Of a stretch of 64,000 bases of DNA, positions 8,080 through 16,828 are shown one piece after another; the first letter of the stretch is position 1, and the number at the start of each line of letters is the position of its first letter. The DNA lies in contig NZ_OW235315.1 in the NCBI RefSeq assembly GCF_934924865.1, positions 1,488,001 to 1,552,000 on the forward strand, written 5' to 3'. Under the pieces are notes generated by a model. It was given only the letters and a program-made list of their open reading frames with translations. It did no database searches and was not told where the DNA came from. The stretch comes from Tepidibacter aestuarii (GTDB taxonomy: Bacteria > Bacillota > Clostridia > Peptostreptococcales > Peptostreptococcaceae). Position numbers and translations under genes: made by a program.

Positions 8080-9395
8080 AAAATACTGTATATGAAAAAT
8101 GGATAGAAAAATGTATTTTGGGTGAAGACGCTGATAAAAATATGACATTAGAGGATTTGAGAAAATATCAGCTTGATAGGGTAAGAAGGGCCATGGATTA
8201 TGCAAAGAAAAATAGTTTGTTTTATAAGAATCTGCTAAAGAATATAAATCTAAATGAAATAAATAATTTTAATGATTTTTCAAAAATTCCATTTACTTTA
8301 CCTGAAGATCTAAGGATTAGGTCACAAGATTTTTTATGCGTACCTCAACATATGATTTCTAGAATAGTTACTTTAAAAACCTCAGGTACTACAGGTAAGC
8401 AAAAACGAGTTTTTTTTACTGAAAATGATTTAGAAAAAACTATAGATTTTTTCTATAATGGAATGCAGTATCTTGTTTCAAAAGGTGATTGTGTCTTGAT
8501 TTTAATGCCTGGACAAAGTTATGGTAGTATAGGTGATTTACTTAAAAAGGCACTTGAAAGATTAGGCTGTAAGGGAATAGTCTTAGGGCCTGTGAATGAT
8601 TCATTTAAGGTACTAGAATTAATGAAAAATAAAAAAATTGACTGTATTGTAGGAATTCCAATACAAGTTTTAAACCTTGCTAAAGTTAAGATGGATAATA
8701 AAGAGTACGATAAGATAAGCTTAAAGAGTATACTACTAAGTGCAGATCATGTTCCAAATAATATTAAAGAAGCTACAAGTAAAGCTTTTAACTGTAAAGT
8801 ATTTACTCATTATGGAATGACTGAGATGGGATTTGGCGGAGGTGTTGAATGTGAACATCTTTGTGGCTATCACATGAGAGAAGCTGATTTTTATTTTGAA
8901 ATTATAGATCCCGTATCTGGTAAAGTTATGCCATTAGGAGAAGATGGAGAGGTTGTATTTACAACTCTTACACGAGAAGGTATGCCACTTATAAGGTATA
9001 GAACTGGAGATTATGCAAGGTTTATAAATGGACCTTGTAAATGTAGTGATGTTCTTCCAAGAATGGGTTATGTAACGGGAAGAATAGAGGATAAAATAAA
9101 TATTAGTGACTTAGCTATAAGTATAGAACAATTAGATGAAGCTATGTTCACTATAGAAGGGCTTCTTGATTACAAGGCTTTTATAACAGAAAAGGATACA
9201 TTAGAAATATATTCAAAATCATTAAATGAAAATAAGCTAGTAAATAAAAGAGATGTTGAAAAAGCTTTATACTCATCAAATATAGGTCGTATTTTTAAAG
9301 AAGGAAAACTGTCTTTAAGGTACTGTGGAGAGATTGAAGAAGTAGAAGTTAGTAATGGGATGGTAAAGCGTAAATTAATAGATGAAAGGAGATAG
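8076..9395 (+). CDS. AMP-dependent CoA ligase family protein, DVU_1553-like
   Basis: The 439-residue protein resembles phenylacetate-CoA ligase type adenylate-forming enzymes. The phosphate-binding loop TLKTSGTTGKQKRVFFTEND lies near residue 95, the adenine region THYGMTEMGFGGG near 247 and the YRTGDYARF hinge region near 310. CEHLCGYH may bind a metal. The family reaction activates a carboxylate with ATP and then forms a thioester. In this conserved molybdenum-hydroxylase neighbourhood the acid is unknown. It is the last gene of the run, overlapping the phosphatase by 4 bases, and its stop codon sits inside the stem of the terminator. Confidence 0.75.
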   Translation: MKNTVYEKWIEKCILGEDADKNMTLEDLRKYQLDRVRRAMDYAKKNSLFYKNLLKNINLNEINNFNDFSKIPFTLPEDLRIRSQDFLCVPQHMISRIVTLKTSGTTGKQKRVFFTENDLEKTIDFFYNGMQYLVSKGDCVLILMPGQSYGSIGDLLKKALERLGCKGIVLGPVNDSFKVLELMKNKKIDCIVGIPIQVLNLAKVKMDNKEYDKISLKSILLSADHVPNNIKEATSKAFNCKVFTHYGMTEMGFGGGVECEHLCGYHMREADFYFEIIDPVSGKVMPLGEDGEVVFTTLTREGMPLIRYRTGDYARFINGPCKCSDVLPRMGYVTGRIEDKINISDLAISIEQLDEAMFTIEGLLDYKAFITEKDTLEIYSKSLNENKLVNKRDVEKALYSSNIGRIFKEGKLSLRYCGEIEEVEVSNGMVKRKLIDERR

Positions 9396-9422
9396 ACTCA
9401 CTGAGGTTCTATCTCCTTTTTT
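9385..9422 (+). terminator. intrinsic terminator overlapping the CoA-ligase stop codon
   Basis: A 12-bp stem (9385-9396 with 9408-9419) is followed by six T. The left arm contains the TAG stop at 9393-9395, so the coding end is part of the hairpin. Confidence 0.85.
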
Positions 9423-9424
9423 GG

Positions 9425-9529
9425 TGTTTCATAGAAAAGATAAAAGAGGTTAAGGATAGTCCTAGAGTGAAAGAACTAATTGAACCCATTTCTGAGCTTA
9501 TTTGGCATCTTAAAATAATAAAAACTTAG
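9425..9529 (+). pseudogene. possible 3' remnant of an unknown gene
   Basis: A 34-codon open stretch without a start codon ends at TAG 9527-9529. It reads as an amphipathic, protein-like segment (for example KEVKDSPRVKELIEP and ISELIWHLK). It follows the terminator directly and no upstream part is present, so it may be the tail of a lost gene. I do not recognise the family. Confidence 0.25.
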
Positions 9530-9609
9530 TATTATGATATAATAAAATATTGAATATTTATATATATCAAAAAGTAAACTTAGAAAGTTTAATGAAATAG
9601 AGGTGAAAT

Positions 9610-12600
9610 ATGCTACATTTAACATTAAATGATATTTATAATATTTCTTCAAATGAGTCTACAGTAAATAAAGGGAAAAAATATTATAATGAAGGCAAAG
9701 TTAATACAATAAATTTTAACAAAAAAGCTTATGGATTTAACGCTATCGTTGTAGGTAAATATAAATATGATGTTGAAATTAAATTTAATAAAAATGGATA
9801 TCTTGATTATGCTACTTGTGAATGTATGGCATATTACCAATATGATGGTTATTGTAAACACATAGTAGCTACATTATTAAAAATTTATGAAATGAATAAT
9901 AAAAATCAATTTATAGACCTAAAAGAAGAATATATAACACAGGATGTATTAGATTTTTTTACTTATAAAGAGGTTTACAACAAGGTTTTAGTAAATCTTG
10001 AAGTAGATTATGAATTTATACATGGAAAGCATGGATTTTTAAATGATACTTATTTGAGTTTAAAAGTAGGAGATAAAAGATTATATGTGGTCAAAAATAT
10101 AAAACAATTTATAGAATCTATTATAAATGAAGAAACACTGAATTTTGGTAAAAATTTTACTTTTGATCCTAATATACACTATTTTAAAGAGGAGGATAAT
10201 CTTATTATAGATTTATTAAGGGAAATTTATGATACAGAAAAAGCATTAGATGAAATATCATTTTCTTTTAATAATACAAGCCTTTTTAAAGGAAAAAAAG
10301 TATATCTTCCTCAAAGTATAATTAAAAATTTTTTTGAAATAGTTAATCAAATACCATTTAATGCTAATATTAATGATGTAAAATATAATAATATGAAAAT
10401 AGTTAACCAAGACTTAGATATAAACTTTTTATTAACGAAAGAAAAGAGTGATTTAAAATTAGAAATAAACACAGGAAATAATATAATACCTCTTGTAAAG
10501 GATAGAGAATATATTTTTTTTAATGATAAAATTCATAAAATATCAGAATATCAAAGGAAAAATATAAAGCCATTTTATGATATGTTAGGTACTAAAAATA
10601 AAAATGTTATTAAGATTCCTAAAAAATATAATGAAAGATTTATTTCACATGTTTATCCAACAATTAAAAATATAGGAAATGTTGAAGTTAATGAGAGGGT
10701 AGAGGATAGTATATACAATCCTGGGTTAAAATCAAATATATATTTAAATAAAATAGAAGAAGGCATTAGTGCCAATATAAAGTTTGTATATGGAGATATT
10801 ACAATAGATCCTTTTAAAATTGAAAATGAAGATAATCGAAAAGATGATAGGATAATTTTAAGGGATATAGAAAAAGAAACTGAAATACTTTCTCATTTTG
10901 AAGATTTAGAATTCAAAGTAAGCAATAAATATATATATTTAGATGATGATGATAAGATATTTGATTTTATATATAATAAGATTTATTTAATAAAAGATAT
11001 TGCTCAAATATATTATTCGGAAAGTTTTAAAACTATAAAAATAAATGAAGCTTCTTCATTTTCAGGAGGCGTGAAGTTAAAAACTGAAAATAATTTATTG
11101 GAATTTAAATTTAAAATAGAAGGAATAACTAAGTCAGAATTAAATAATATATTTAATTTGATTAAGGAAAAGAAAAAATATTATAAATTGAAAAATGATT
11201 CATTTTTACCTCTTAATACTGATGAATTAAATAATTTAGGAAGATTAGTTGAATATTTAGATTTAAAGGATTTAGGAAAAGAAGATATAAACATTCCTAA
11301 ATTCAAAGCATTATATATTGATGAATATTTAAAAGAATCTAATATGAAATCTATAAAAAGAAATCTTCAATTTAAAGAATTAGTTCAAAATATAAGAGAG
11401 CCTGAGGACATTGAATATAATATTCCAGAAAATATGAATAATATTTTAAGGGAATATCAAAAATTTGGTTTTAAATGGTTAAAAACTTTATATAGATATG
11501 GATTTGGAGGAATTTTAGCTGATGATATGGGACTTGGAAAAACAATTCAAGTTTTAACATTTTTACTTTCTGAAAAGCTTGAAAATGGAAGTAGTCCTTC
11601 ACTAATAATTGCTCCAACTTCACTTGCATATAATTGGTTATCTGAAATTGGAAAATTTACTCCGAATTTAAAAACTGTTATTATATCAGGAAGTAAAGAA
11701 GAAAGAAAAAAATTAATAAATGATATAGAGGAATATGATGTTGTGATTACCTCCTATCCCCTTGTTAGAAGAGATATAGATTTATATAAGGATTTATTTT
11801 TTAGATTTTGTATATTAGATGAAGCACAGTATATAAAAAATCCTTCATCCCAAAATGCAAAAAGTGTTAAAGAAATACAAGCTCAAAGTTATTTTGCTCT
11901 TACAGGAACACCGATTGAAAATTCTTTGACTGAGCTTTGGTCAATTTTTGATTTTATAATGCCAGGATTACTATTATCGCATACTAAATTTACTAAAATA
12001 TTTGAAAGACCAATAGTTAAGGAGCAGGATAAAAAAGCTTTAAAAGAATTAAGAAGATATATAAAACCATTTATATTAAGAAGGTTGAAGAAGGAGGTTT
12101 TAAATGAACTTCCAGATAAAATTGAAAGTAAAATCATTTCTCAGCTTACAGATGATCAAAAGAAAATCTACTTAGCATATTTAAATAAAATAAAAGGAGA
12201 AATTGAAGAGGAAATAAATACAAAAGGTATTGGAAAAAGTCATATTAAGATACTTTCAGGACTAACAAGACTAAGACAAATTTGTGCACATCCGTCAATG
12301 TTTATTGAAAATTATGAAGGGGATAGTGGGAAACTTTTATTATTAGAAGAGCTTGTAAAAGAAAATATATGTAGTGGACATAGAATTTTAATATTTTCGC
12401 AATTTACATCTATGTTAAATATAATAAAGAATATGTTAGATGAAAATAGTATTGAGTATAAATATCTTGATGGTTCAACTAATATGAAAGAAAGAGGAAG
12501 TTTAGTTAATGGATTTAATGAAGGGGAAGGAAAAGTATTTCTTATTTCATTAAAAGCTGGAGGAACCGGTCTTAATTTAACTGGAGCGGATACAGTTATT

Positions 12601-12840
12601 CATTTTGATCCTTGGTGGAATCCTGCCGTTGAAGATCAAGCATCTGATAGAGCTTATAGAATTGGTCAAAAGGACTCTGTTCATGTTATGAAGCTAATAA
12701 CTAAAGATACAATTGAAGAAAAAATTTATGAACTTCAGGAAAAGAAAAAGAAATTAATTGATTCTATAATTAAGCCTGGAGAAACTATAATTTCAAAATT
12801 AACTGAAGAAGAAATAAAATATATTTTTGATTTAAATTAA
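9610..12840 (+). CDS. SNF2-family DEAD/H ATPase with SWIM zinc finger
   Basis: The 1076-residue protein has a SWIM zinc finger near residues 70-90 (CECMAYY...CKHIVATLL), a long middle region like the bacterial SNF2-associated domain (about 100-600), and a C-terminal SNF2 motor. The motor shows the Walker A segment DDMGLGKT near 637, the Walker B form LDEAQ near 736, TGTPIENS near 763 and the C-lobe motif SDRAYRIGQ near 1013. It is expected to translocate on double-stranded DNA and remodel protein-DNA complexes. It stands alone between two terminators with an AGAGGTG site before the ATG. Bacterial SNF2 proteins occur both as housekeeping genes and in defence islands; no defence partner adjoins it here. 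Confidence 0.9.
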   Translation: MLHLTLNDIYNISSNESTVNKGKKYYNEGKVNTINFNKKAYGFNAIVVGKYKYDVEIKFNKNGYLDYATCECMAYYQYDGYCKHIVATLLKIYEMNNKNQFIDLKEEYITQDVLDFFTYKEVYNKVLVNLEVDYEFIHGKHGFLNDTYLSLKVGDKRLYVVKNIKQFIESIINEETLNFGKNFTFDPNIHYFKEEDNLIIDLLREIYDTEKALDEISFSFNNTSLFKGKKVYLPQSIIKNFFEIVNQIPFNANINDVKYNNMKIVNQDLDINFLLTKEKSDLKLEINTGNNIIPLVKDREYIFFNDKIHKISEYQRKNIKPFYDMLGTKNKNVIKIPKKYNERFISHVYPTIKNIGNVEVNERVEDSIYNPGLKSNIYLNKIEEGISANIKFVYGDITIDPFKIENEDNRKDDRIILRDIEKETEILSHFEDLEFKVSNKYIYLDDDDKIFDFIYNKIYLIKDIAQIYYSESFKTIKINEASSFSGGVKLKTENNLLEFKFKIEGITKSELNNIFNLIKEKKKYYKLKNDSFLPLNTDELNNLGRLVEYLDLKDLGKEDINIPKFKALYIDEYLKESNMKSIKRNLQFKELVQNIREPEDIEYNIPENMNNILREYQKFGFKWLKTLYRYGFGGILADDMGLGKTIQVLTFLLSEKLENGSSPSLIIAPTSLAYNWLSEIGKFTPNLKTVIISGSKEERKKLINDIEEYDVVITSYPLVRRDIDLYKDLFFRFCILDEAQYIKNPSSQNAKSVKEIQAQSYFALTGTPIENSLTELWSIFDFIMPGLLLSHTKFTKIFERPIVKEQDKKALKELRRYIKPFILRRLKKEVLNELPDKIESKIISQLTDDQKKIYLAYLNKIKGEIEEEINTKGIGKSHIKILSGLTRLRQICAHPSMFIENYEGDSGKLLLLEELVKENICSGHRILIFSQFTSMLNIIKNMLDENSIEYKYLDGSTNMKERGSLVNGFNEGEGKVFLISLKAGGTGLNLTGADTVIHFDPWWNPAVEDQASDRAYRIGQKDSVHVMKLITKDTIEEKIYELQEKKKKLIDSIIKPGETIISKLTEEEIKYIFDLN

Positions 12841-12843
12841 ACA

Positions 12844-12887
12844 ATAAAACCTTCTAGAGTAAAAACTACTTCAGGAGGTTTTATTTT
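12844..12887 (+). terminator. intrinsic terminator after the SNF2 gene
   Basis: The 9-bp arms ATAAAACCT (12844-12852) and AGGTTTTAT (12876-12884) are followed by TTTT. The loop is 23 bases long and can add a small inner stem. Confidence 0.7.
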
Positions 12888-13008
12888 GCTCATCTACGAA
12901 TTTTTTATATTTCTTAAGAAATTTGTAAGAATTATAATAGTAAAATCTTAGAAACTATATGTTATTATATTTTCATAAGATATCTTAGAAAAATATAGGG
13001 GGAAACAA

Positions 13009-13698
13009 ATGTATAATATACTTGTTGTCGATGATGAGAGAGAAATAACAGATGCTATAGAAATTTACTTAACTAATCAAAATTATAAAGTATTTAAGGG
13101 CTATAATGGGAAGGAAGCTCTAGAAATATTTGATAAGGAGAATATACACTTAATAATTATGGATATTATGATGCCTGTACTTGATGGATCTTGTGCAACC
13201 ATGAAGATAAGAGAAAAAAGCACAGTACCAATTATAATGTTATCTGCAAAATCAGAGGATATGGACAAGATACTCGGACTTAACATAGGAGCAGATGATT
13301 ATGTAACAAAACCGTTTAATCCTCTTGAATTAATAGCTAGAGTTAATTCGAATATAAGAAGATATATGAGTTACTCTAGTGGGGTTAAGAAGAAAGATAA
13401 TGTAATAACAATAGGAAGTATCGAATTAAATGACGATAGCAAAGAAGTATCTATAGATGGTGAAGCTATAAAGACAACACCACTTGAATACAAGATAATT
13501 CACTTACTTATGAGTAATCCTAATAAGGTATTCTCAATACAAGAAATATATGAAAAAGTATGGGAAGAACCTGCATACAATGCGGATACAGTGACTGTCC
13601 ATATAAGAAGAATTAGAGAAAAAATAGAAATAGATACTAAGAATCCAAAATATTTGAAGGTGGTGTGGGGAATTGGATACAAATTTGAAAAACAATAA
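13009..13698 (+). CDS. OmpR-family response regulator
   Basis: The 229-residue protein has a receiver domain (VVDDERE acidic pair, phospho-acceptor aspartate in IIMDIMMP near residue 51, SAKSED switch, and conserved lysine in VTKPFNP near 101) and a C-terminal winged-helix DNA-binding domain with the EIYEKVWEEPAYNADTVTVH recognition region near 180. It should be phosphorylated by the following kinase, whose gene overlaps it by 26 bases. The closest known class is VanR-like regulators, which often answer cell-envelope signals. A GGGGGAAAC site precedes the ATG. The target genes are not evident in the window. Confidence 0.9.
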   Translation: MYNILVVDDEREITDAIEIYLTNQNYKVFKGYNGKEALEIFDKENIHLIIMDIMMPVLDGSCATMKIREKSTVPIIMLSAKSEDMDKILGLNIGADDYVTKPFNPLELIARVNSNIRRYMSYSSGVKKKDNVITIGSIELNDDSKEVSIDGEAIKTTPLEYKIIHLLMSNPNKVFSIQEIYEKVWEEPAYNADTVTVHIRRIREKIEIDTKNPKYLKVVWGIGYKFEKQ

Positions 13699-15676
13699 AT
13701 TTAAACAATCAACACTTAGTACTATTATAGTTATATTAATATTGTCTATTATTTCAGTTGGAATATATACACCTATAAAAAATAAAATGATTGGTTCTAA
13801 AAATTATGTACAAGAATATATAAAAAGTGAAGATTTCATGTATACGTTAGAAAGATTAACTGATTATTTAATATCGAGCAAACTTGGAGAACAAACAGGA
13901 TGGTATGGAAGATATGAATCTGTAGAAAATATTAAATATTATATAACTGATAATAATAAAACACTTAATATATCTAATATAGAGGATGAATCAGTACAAG
14001 ATCAAATCGAAAATAGTCAGTTTTATATAAATATAGTAACTGACGAAAATGGAAATATAGTTACAAAATATTCTTCTAACAAAGCATTTAAATTATCTGG
14101 TTTTGTTTCTAAATATAATTTAGAAAATGAAAATAAAATCAATTACGCTAATTTAGATTTCAAGTATTTTATTCCTAAAAAGTTGAATTATAATAATGAT
14201 TTACTAATAAGGAATATGAATGAATATAATGTGATTCCTTACATTAAATTGCTTATAACGATACTTTTAATAGGAATTTTATTGGTAATTATAAGAGCAT
14301 CAATTGTTCCATACTCTAAACAAAGCCAAATTGGAATTTGTAGATTATTTAATAAATCTTATTTAGAAATAAAATTACTTATGTGGTTTATATTCTTTGG
14401 AATAAGCATGGGTATAATGGCAATTGGTTTTGATCATCAGAACTCAGTATTAGATATTATGAGTGATATTATATATGCAAAACCTGAGTTTTATATTATA
14501 GGTATACCATTGACTTTTATATTATACCTACTTGTGCATTTGAGTATAGTATATGTAAAGCATATATACAATGAAGGAATTAAACAAGGATTAATAAACA
14601 AGAGTATCTTTGGCAAAACAATTCTGAAATGGAGTTATAAAATAAAAGATACAGCTGCATGTATTAGTCAGATAGATACAAGTAAACCGTATCATATGAA
14701 AGCGATAATGCTGTTTGGTGCTAATTTAATAGTTCTTTGGATAATAGCTCTATTTGGAGGACTTGGGGTCATTATAGCTATTATCTATACAACATTTATG
14801 TTTAAGTACACAATGAAATTTCTAGACTCTATCAAGAAACTCAACGAGCAAAGTAGTGAACTAGCTAATGGAAACTTTAATATAAATATAGATGATGATA
14901 TAGGAATATTATCTAGTATTGCTAAGAATTTAAACAATATAAAATCTGGATTTAAAGTGGCTGTAGATAAAGAAACTAAGAGTCAAAATATGAAGACAGA
15001 GCTTATAACTAATGTGTCTCATGATTTAAAAACTCCTTTAACTTCTATTATAAATTATGTAGATTTATTAAAGGATGAGAATATAACAGACGAGGAAACA
15101 AAGAAGTATATAGGTATACTAGATAGTAAGTCAAAGAGATTAAAGGTTTTAATAGAAGATTTATTTGAGGCTAGTAAGGCAAGCAGTGGGAATATAGAAC
15201 TGAATATAGAAACGCTTGATATAATATCTTTATTTAGACAGACACTTGGGGAAATGGATGAAAAAATTAATACAAGTACATTAGATTTTAAAATAAATAT
15301 GCCTGATTACAAGGTGTTTTGTGAACTAGATGGAAGAAGAACTTATAGAGTATTTGAAAATATTATAGGAAATATACTCAAATATTCAATGCAAAACTCA
15401 AGGGTATATATAGATATAATTGATAGTGATAATAATGTTGAATTAGTATTTAAAAATATATCATCTTATGAAATGAACTTTGATGTGTCTGAGATAACAC
15501 AAAGATTCACAAGAGGAGATAAATCCAGAAATACCAAAGGATCAGGTCTTGGGCTTAATATAGCGAAGAGTTTGGTAGATATTCAAAACGGAGATATGGA
15601 TATTGTTGTAGATGGGGATCTATTTAAGTTGACAATAAGCTTTACAAAATCTAAATATATTGAAGAAAATCAATAA
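13673..15676 (+). CDS. membrane sensor histidine kinase
   Basis: The 667-residue kinase starts at TTG 13673 behind a GGTGGTGTGGGG site inside the regulator gene. It has a first membrane helix near residues 15-33, an extracellular region to about 187, then membrane helices near 188-211, 232-254, 272-293 and 345-378, a HAMP-like linker to about 425, the HisKA box NVSHDLKTPLTSI near 447 and an ATPase domain (ENIIGNILKYSM, GSGLGLNIAKSLV near 620). It autophosphorylates on histidine and passes phosphate to the partner regulator. The multi-helix membrane core after an extracytoplasmic loop is more elaborate than in a typical two-helix sensor. The signal is unknown. Confidence 0.9.
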   Translation: MDTNLKNNKFKQSTLSTIIVILILSIISVGIYTPIKNKMIGSKNYVQEYIKSEDFMYTLERLTDYLISSKLGEQTGWYGRYESVENIKYYITDNNKTLNISNIEDESVQDQIENSQFYINIVTDENGNIVTKYSSNKAFKLSGFVSKYNLENENKINYANLDFKYFIPKKLNYNNDLLIRNMNEYNVIPYIKLLITILLIGILLVIIRASIVPYSKQSQIGICRLFNKSYLEIKLLMWFIFFGISMGIMAIGFDHQNSVLDIMSDIIYAKPEFYIIGIPLTFILYLLVHLSIVYVKHIYNEGIKQGLINKSIFGKTILKWSYKIKDTAACISQIDTSKPYHMKAIMLFGANLIVLWIIALFGGLGVIIAIIYTTFMFKYTMKFLDSIKKLNEQSSELANGNFNINIDDDIGILSSIAKNLNNIKSGFKVAVDKETKSQNMKTELITNVSHDLKTPLTSIINYVDLLKDENITDEETKKYIGILDSKSKRLKVLIEDLFEASKASSGNIELNIETLDIISLFRQTLGEMDEKINTSTLDFKINMPDYKVFCELDGRRTYRVFENIIGNILKYSMQNSRVYIDIIDSDNNVELVFKNISSYEMNFDVSEITQRFTRGDKSRNTKGSGLGLNIAKSLVDIQNGDMDIVVDGDLFKLTISFTKSKYIEENQ

Positions 15677-15685
15677 ATTAACTAA

Positions 15686-15726
15686 TGAATTAAAGGAGGG
15701 ATATTTTCCTCCTTTAATTCATTTTT
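15686..15726 (+). terminator. intrinsic terminator after the two-component operon
   Basis: A 14-bp perfect stem (15686-15699 with 15708-15721) is closed by an 8-base loop and followed by TTTTT. Confidence 0.85.
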
Positions 15727-15898
15727 AAGCTTTTTAATTATTGTCCTAAATAATAAAGCTTAGGTGTAGACTGGATAGGATAATGCTAATTTTCTGGTTT
15801 TATATTATAATATTTTTAATGGGATAGATTACCAAATGGATATTAGGGTATGAAGTATAATACGAAATATAAAAATAAAAAAAGGGGATATTTGGGAT

Positions 15899-16816
15899 AT
15901 GCTTGATTTTTTAAGGGAACATGGAGTAGAAGAAAAATTGATACAAGATGTTATTTACTTTAGAAATTATTATAAAGTTAACGAAAGTGTAAAAGATAGA
16001 ATTCCTAAGCCAAAAAACTTATTTTATGGTAAAGAGATATGGTCTATGTGTATAGCAGCTATTCTAGAAGATGAAAATATACTTCTATGTGGTCCAAAAG
16101 CAACGGGCAAAAATCTTTTAGCTGATAATCTTTGCAATGTATTTAAAAGACCTCAATGGAACGTATCATTTCATGCTAATACAGATAGTTCAACTTTAAT
16201 AGGTACAGATACATTTATAAATAATGAAGTACAAATTAGAAAAGGGGCTGTATATGAGTGCGCTATTAATGGAGGTTTTGGAATATTTGATGAAATAAAT
16301 ATGGCTAAAAATGATGCAATAGTAGTTCTACATTCGGCTCTTGATTATAGAAAAATTATAGATGTTCCAGGATATGAAAAAATACAGCTTCATGAAGCTA
16401 CAAGGTTTATAGGGACAATGAATTATGAATATGCAGGAACTAAGGATCTTAATGAAGCACTGGTTTCAAGGTTTATGGTTATAGATATACCTCAAATAAA
16501 AGAAGACACACTTATGAATATATTAAAACTAGAATTTGAAGAAGCTGATAATGAAAAATTAAGTCAATTTGCAGGAGTATTTTTAGATTTACAAACTAAA
16601 TCGCAGAATTCTGAAATATCTACTAAAGCTGTGGATTTAAGAGGTATAATATCGAGTCTTAAAACTATAAAAAGAGGATTAAAACCGATAATGGCAATAA
16701 AAATGGGTATTACAGGAAAAACATTTGATCAATATGAAAAGGAAATCGTTAACGATGTAATTAAAACTAGGATATTACAAAAGTGGGAATCAAAAGATAT
16801 TTTTCCTTCTATTTAA
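15899..16816 (+). CDS. MoxR-type AAA+ ATPase
   Basis: The 305-residue ATPase has a phosphate-binding loop LLCGPKATGKNLLADNL near residue 60, where asparagine follows the lysine instead of the usual serine or threonine, the Walker B segment FGIFDEIN near 129, sensor-1 region FIGTMNYE near 176 and the arginine-finger segment EALVSRF near 190. MoxR ATPases work with a von Willebrand A protein as chaperones that activate or insert cofactors into enzyme complexes; NorQ and CbbQ are examples. The next gene, 12 bases on, is such a partner. The target enzyme is unknown. Confidence 0.85.
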   Translation: MLDFLREHGVEEKLIQDVIYFRNYYKVNESVKDRIPKPKNLFYGKEIWSMCIAAILEDENILLCGPKATGKNLLADNLCNVFKRPQWNVSFHANTDSSTLIGTDTFINNEVQIRKGAVYECAINGGFGIFDEINMAKNDAIVVLHSALDYRKIIDVPGYEKIQLHEATRFIGTMNYEYAGTKDLNEALVSRFMVIDIPQIKEDTLMNILKLEFEEADNEKLSQFAGVFLDLQTKSQNSEISTKAVDLRGIISSLKTIKRGLKPIMAIKMGITGKTFDQYEKEIVNDVIKTRILQKWESKDIFPSI

Positions 16817-16828
16817 AGGGGTATTATT

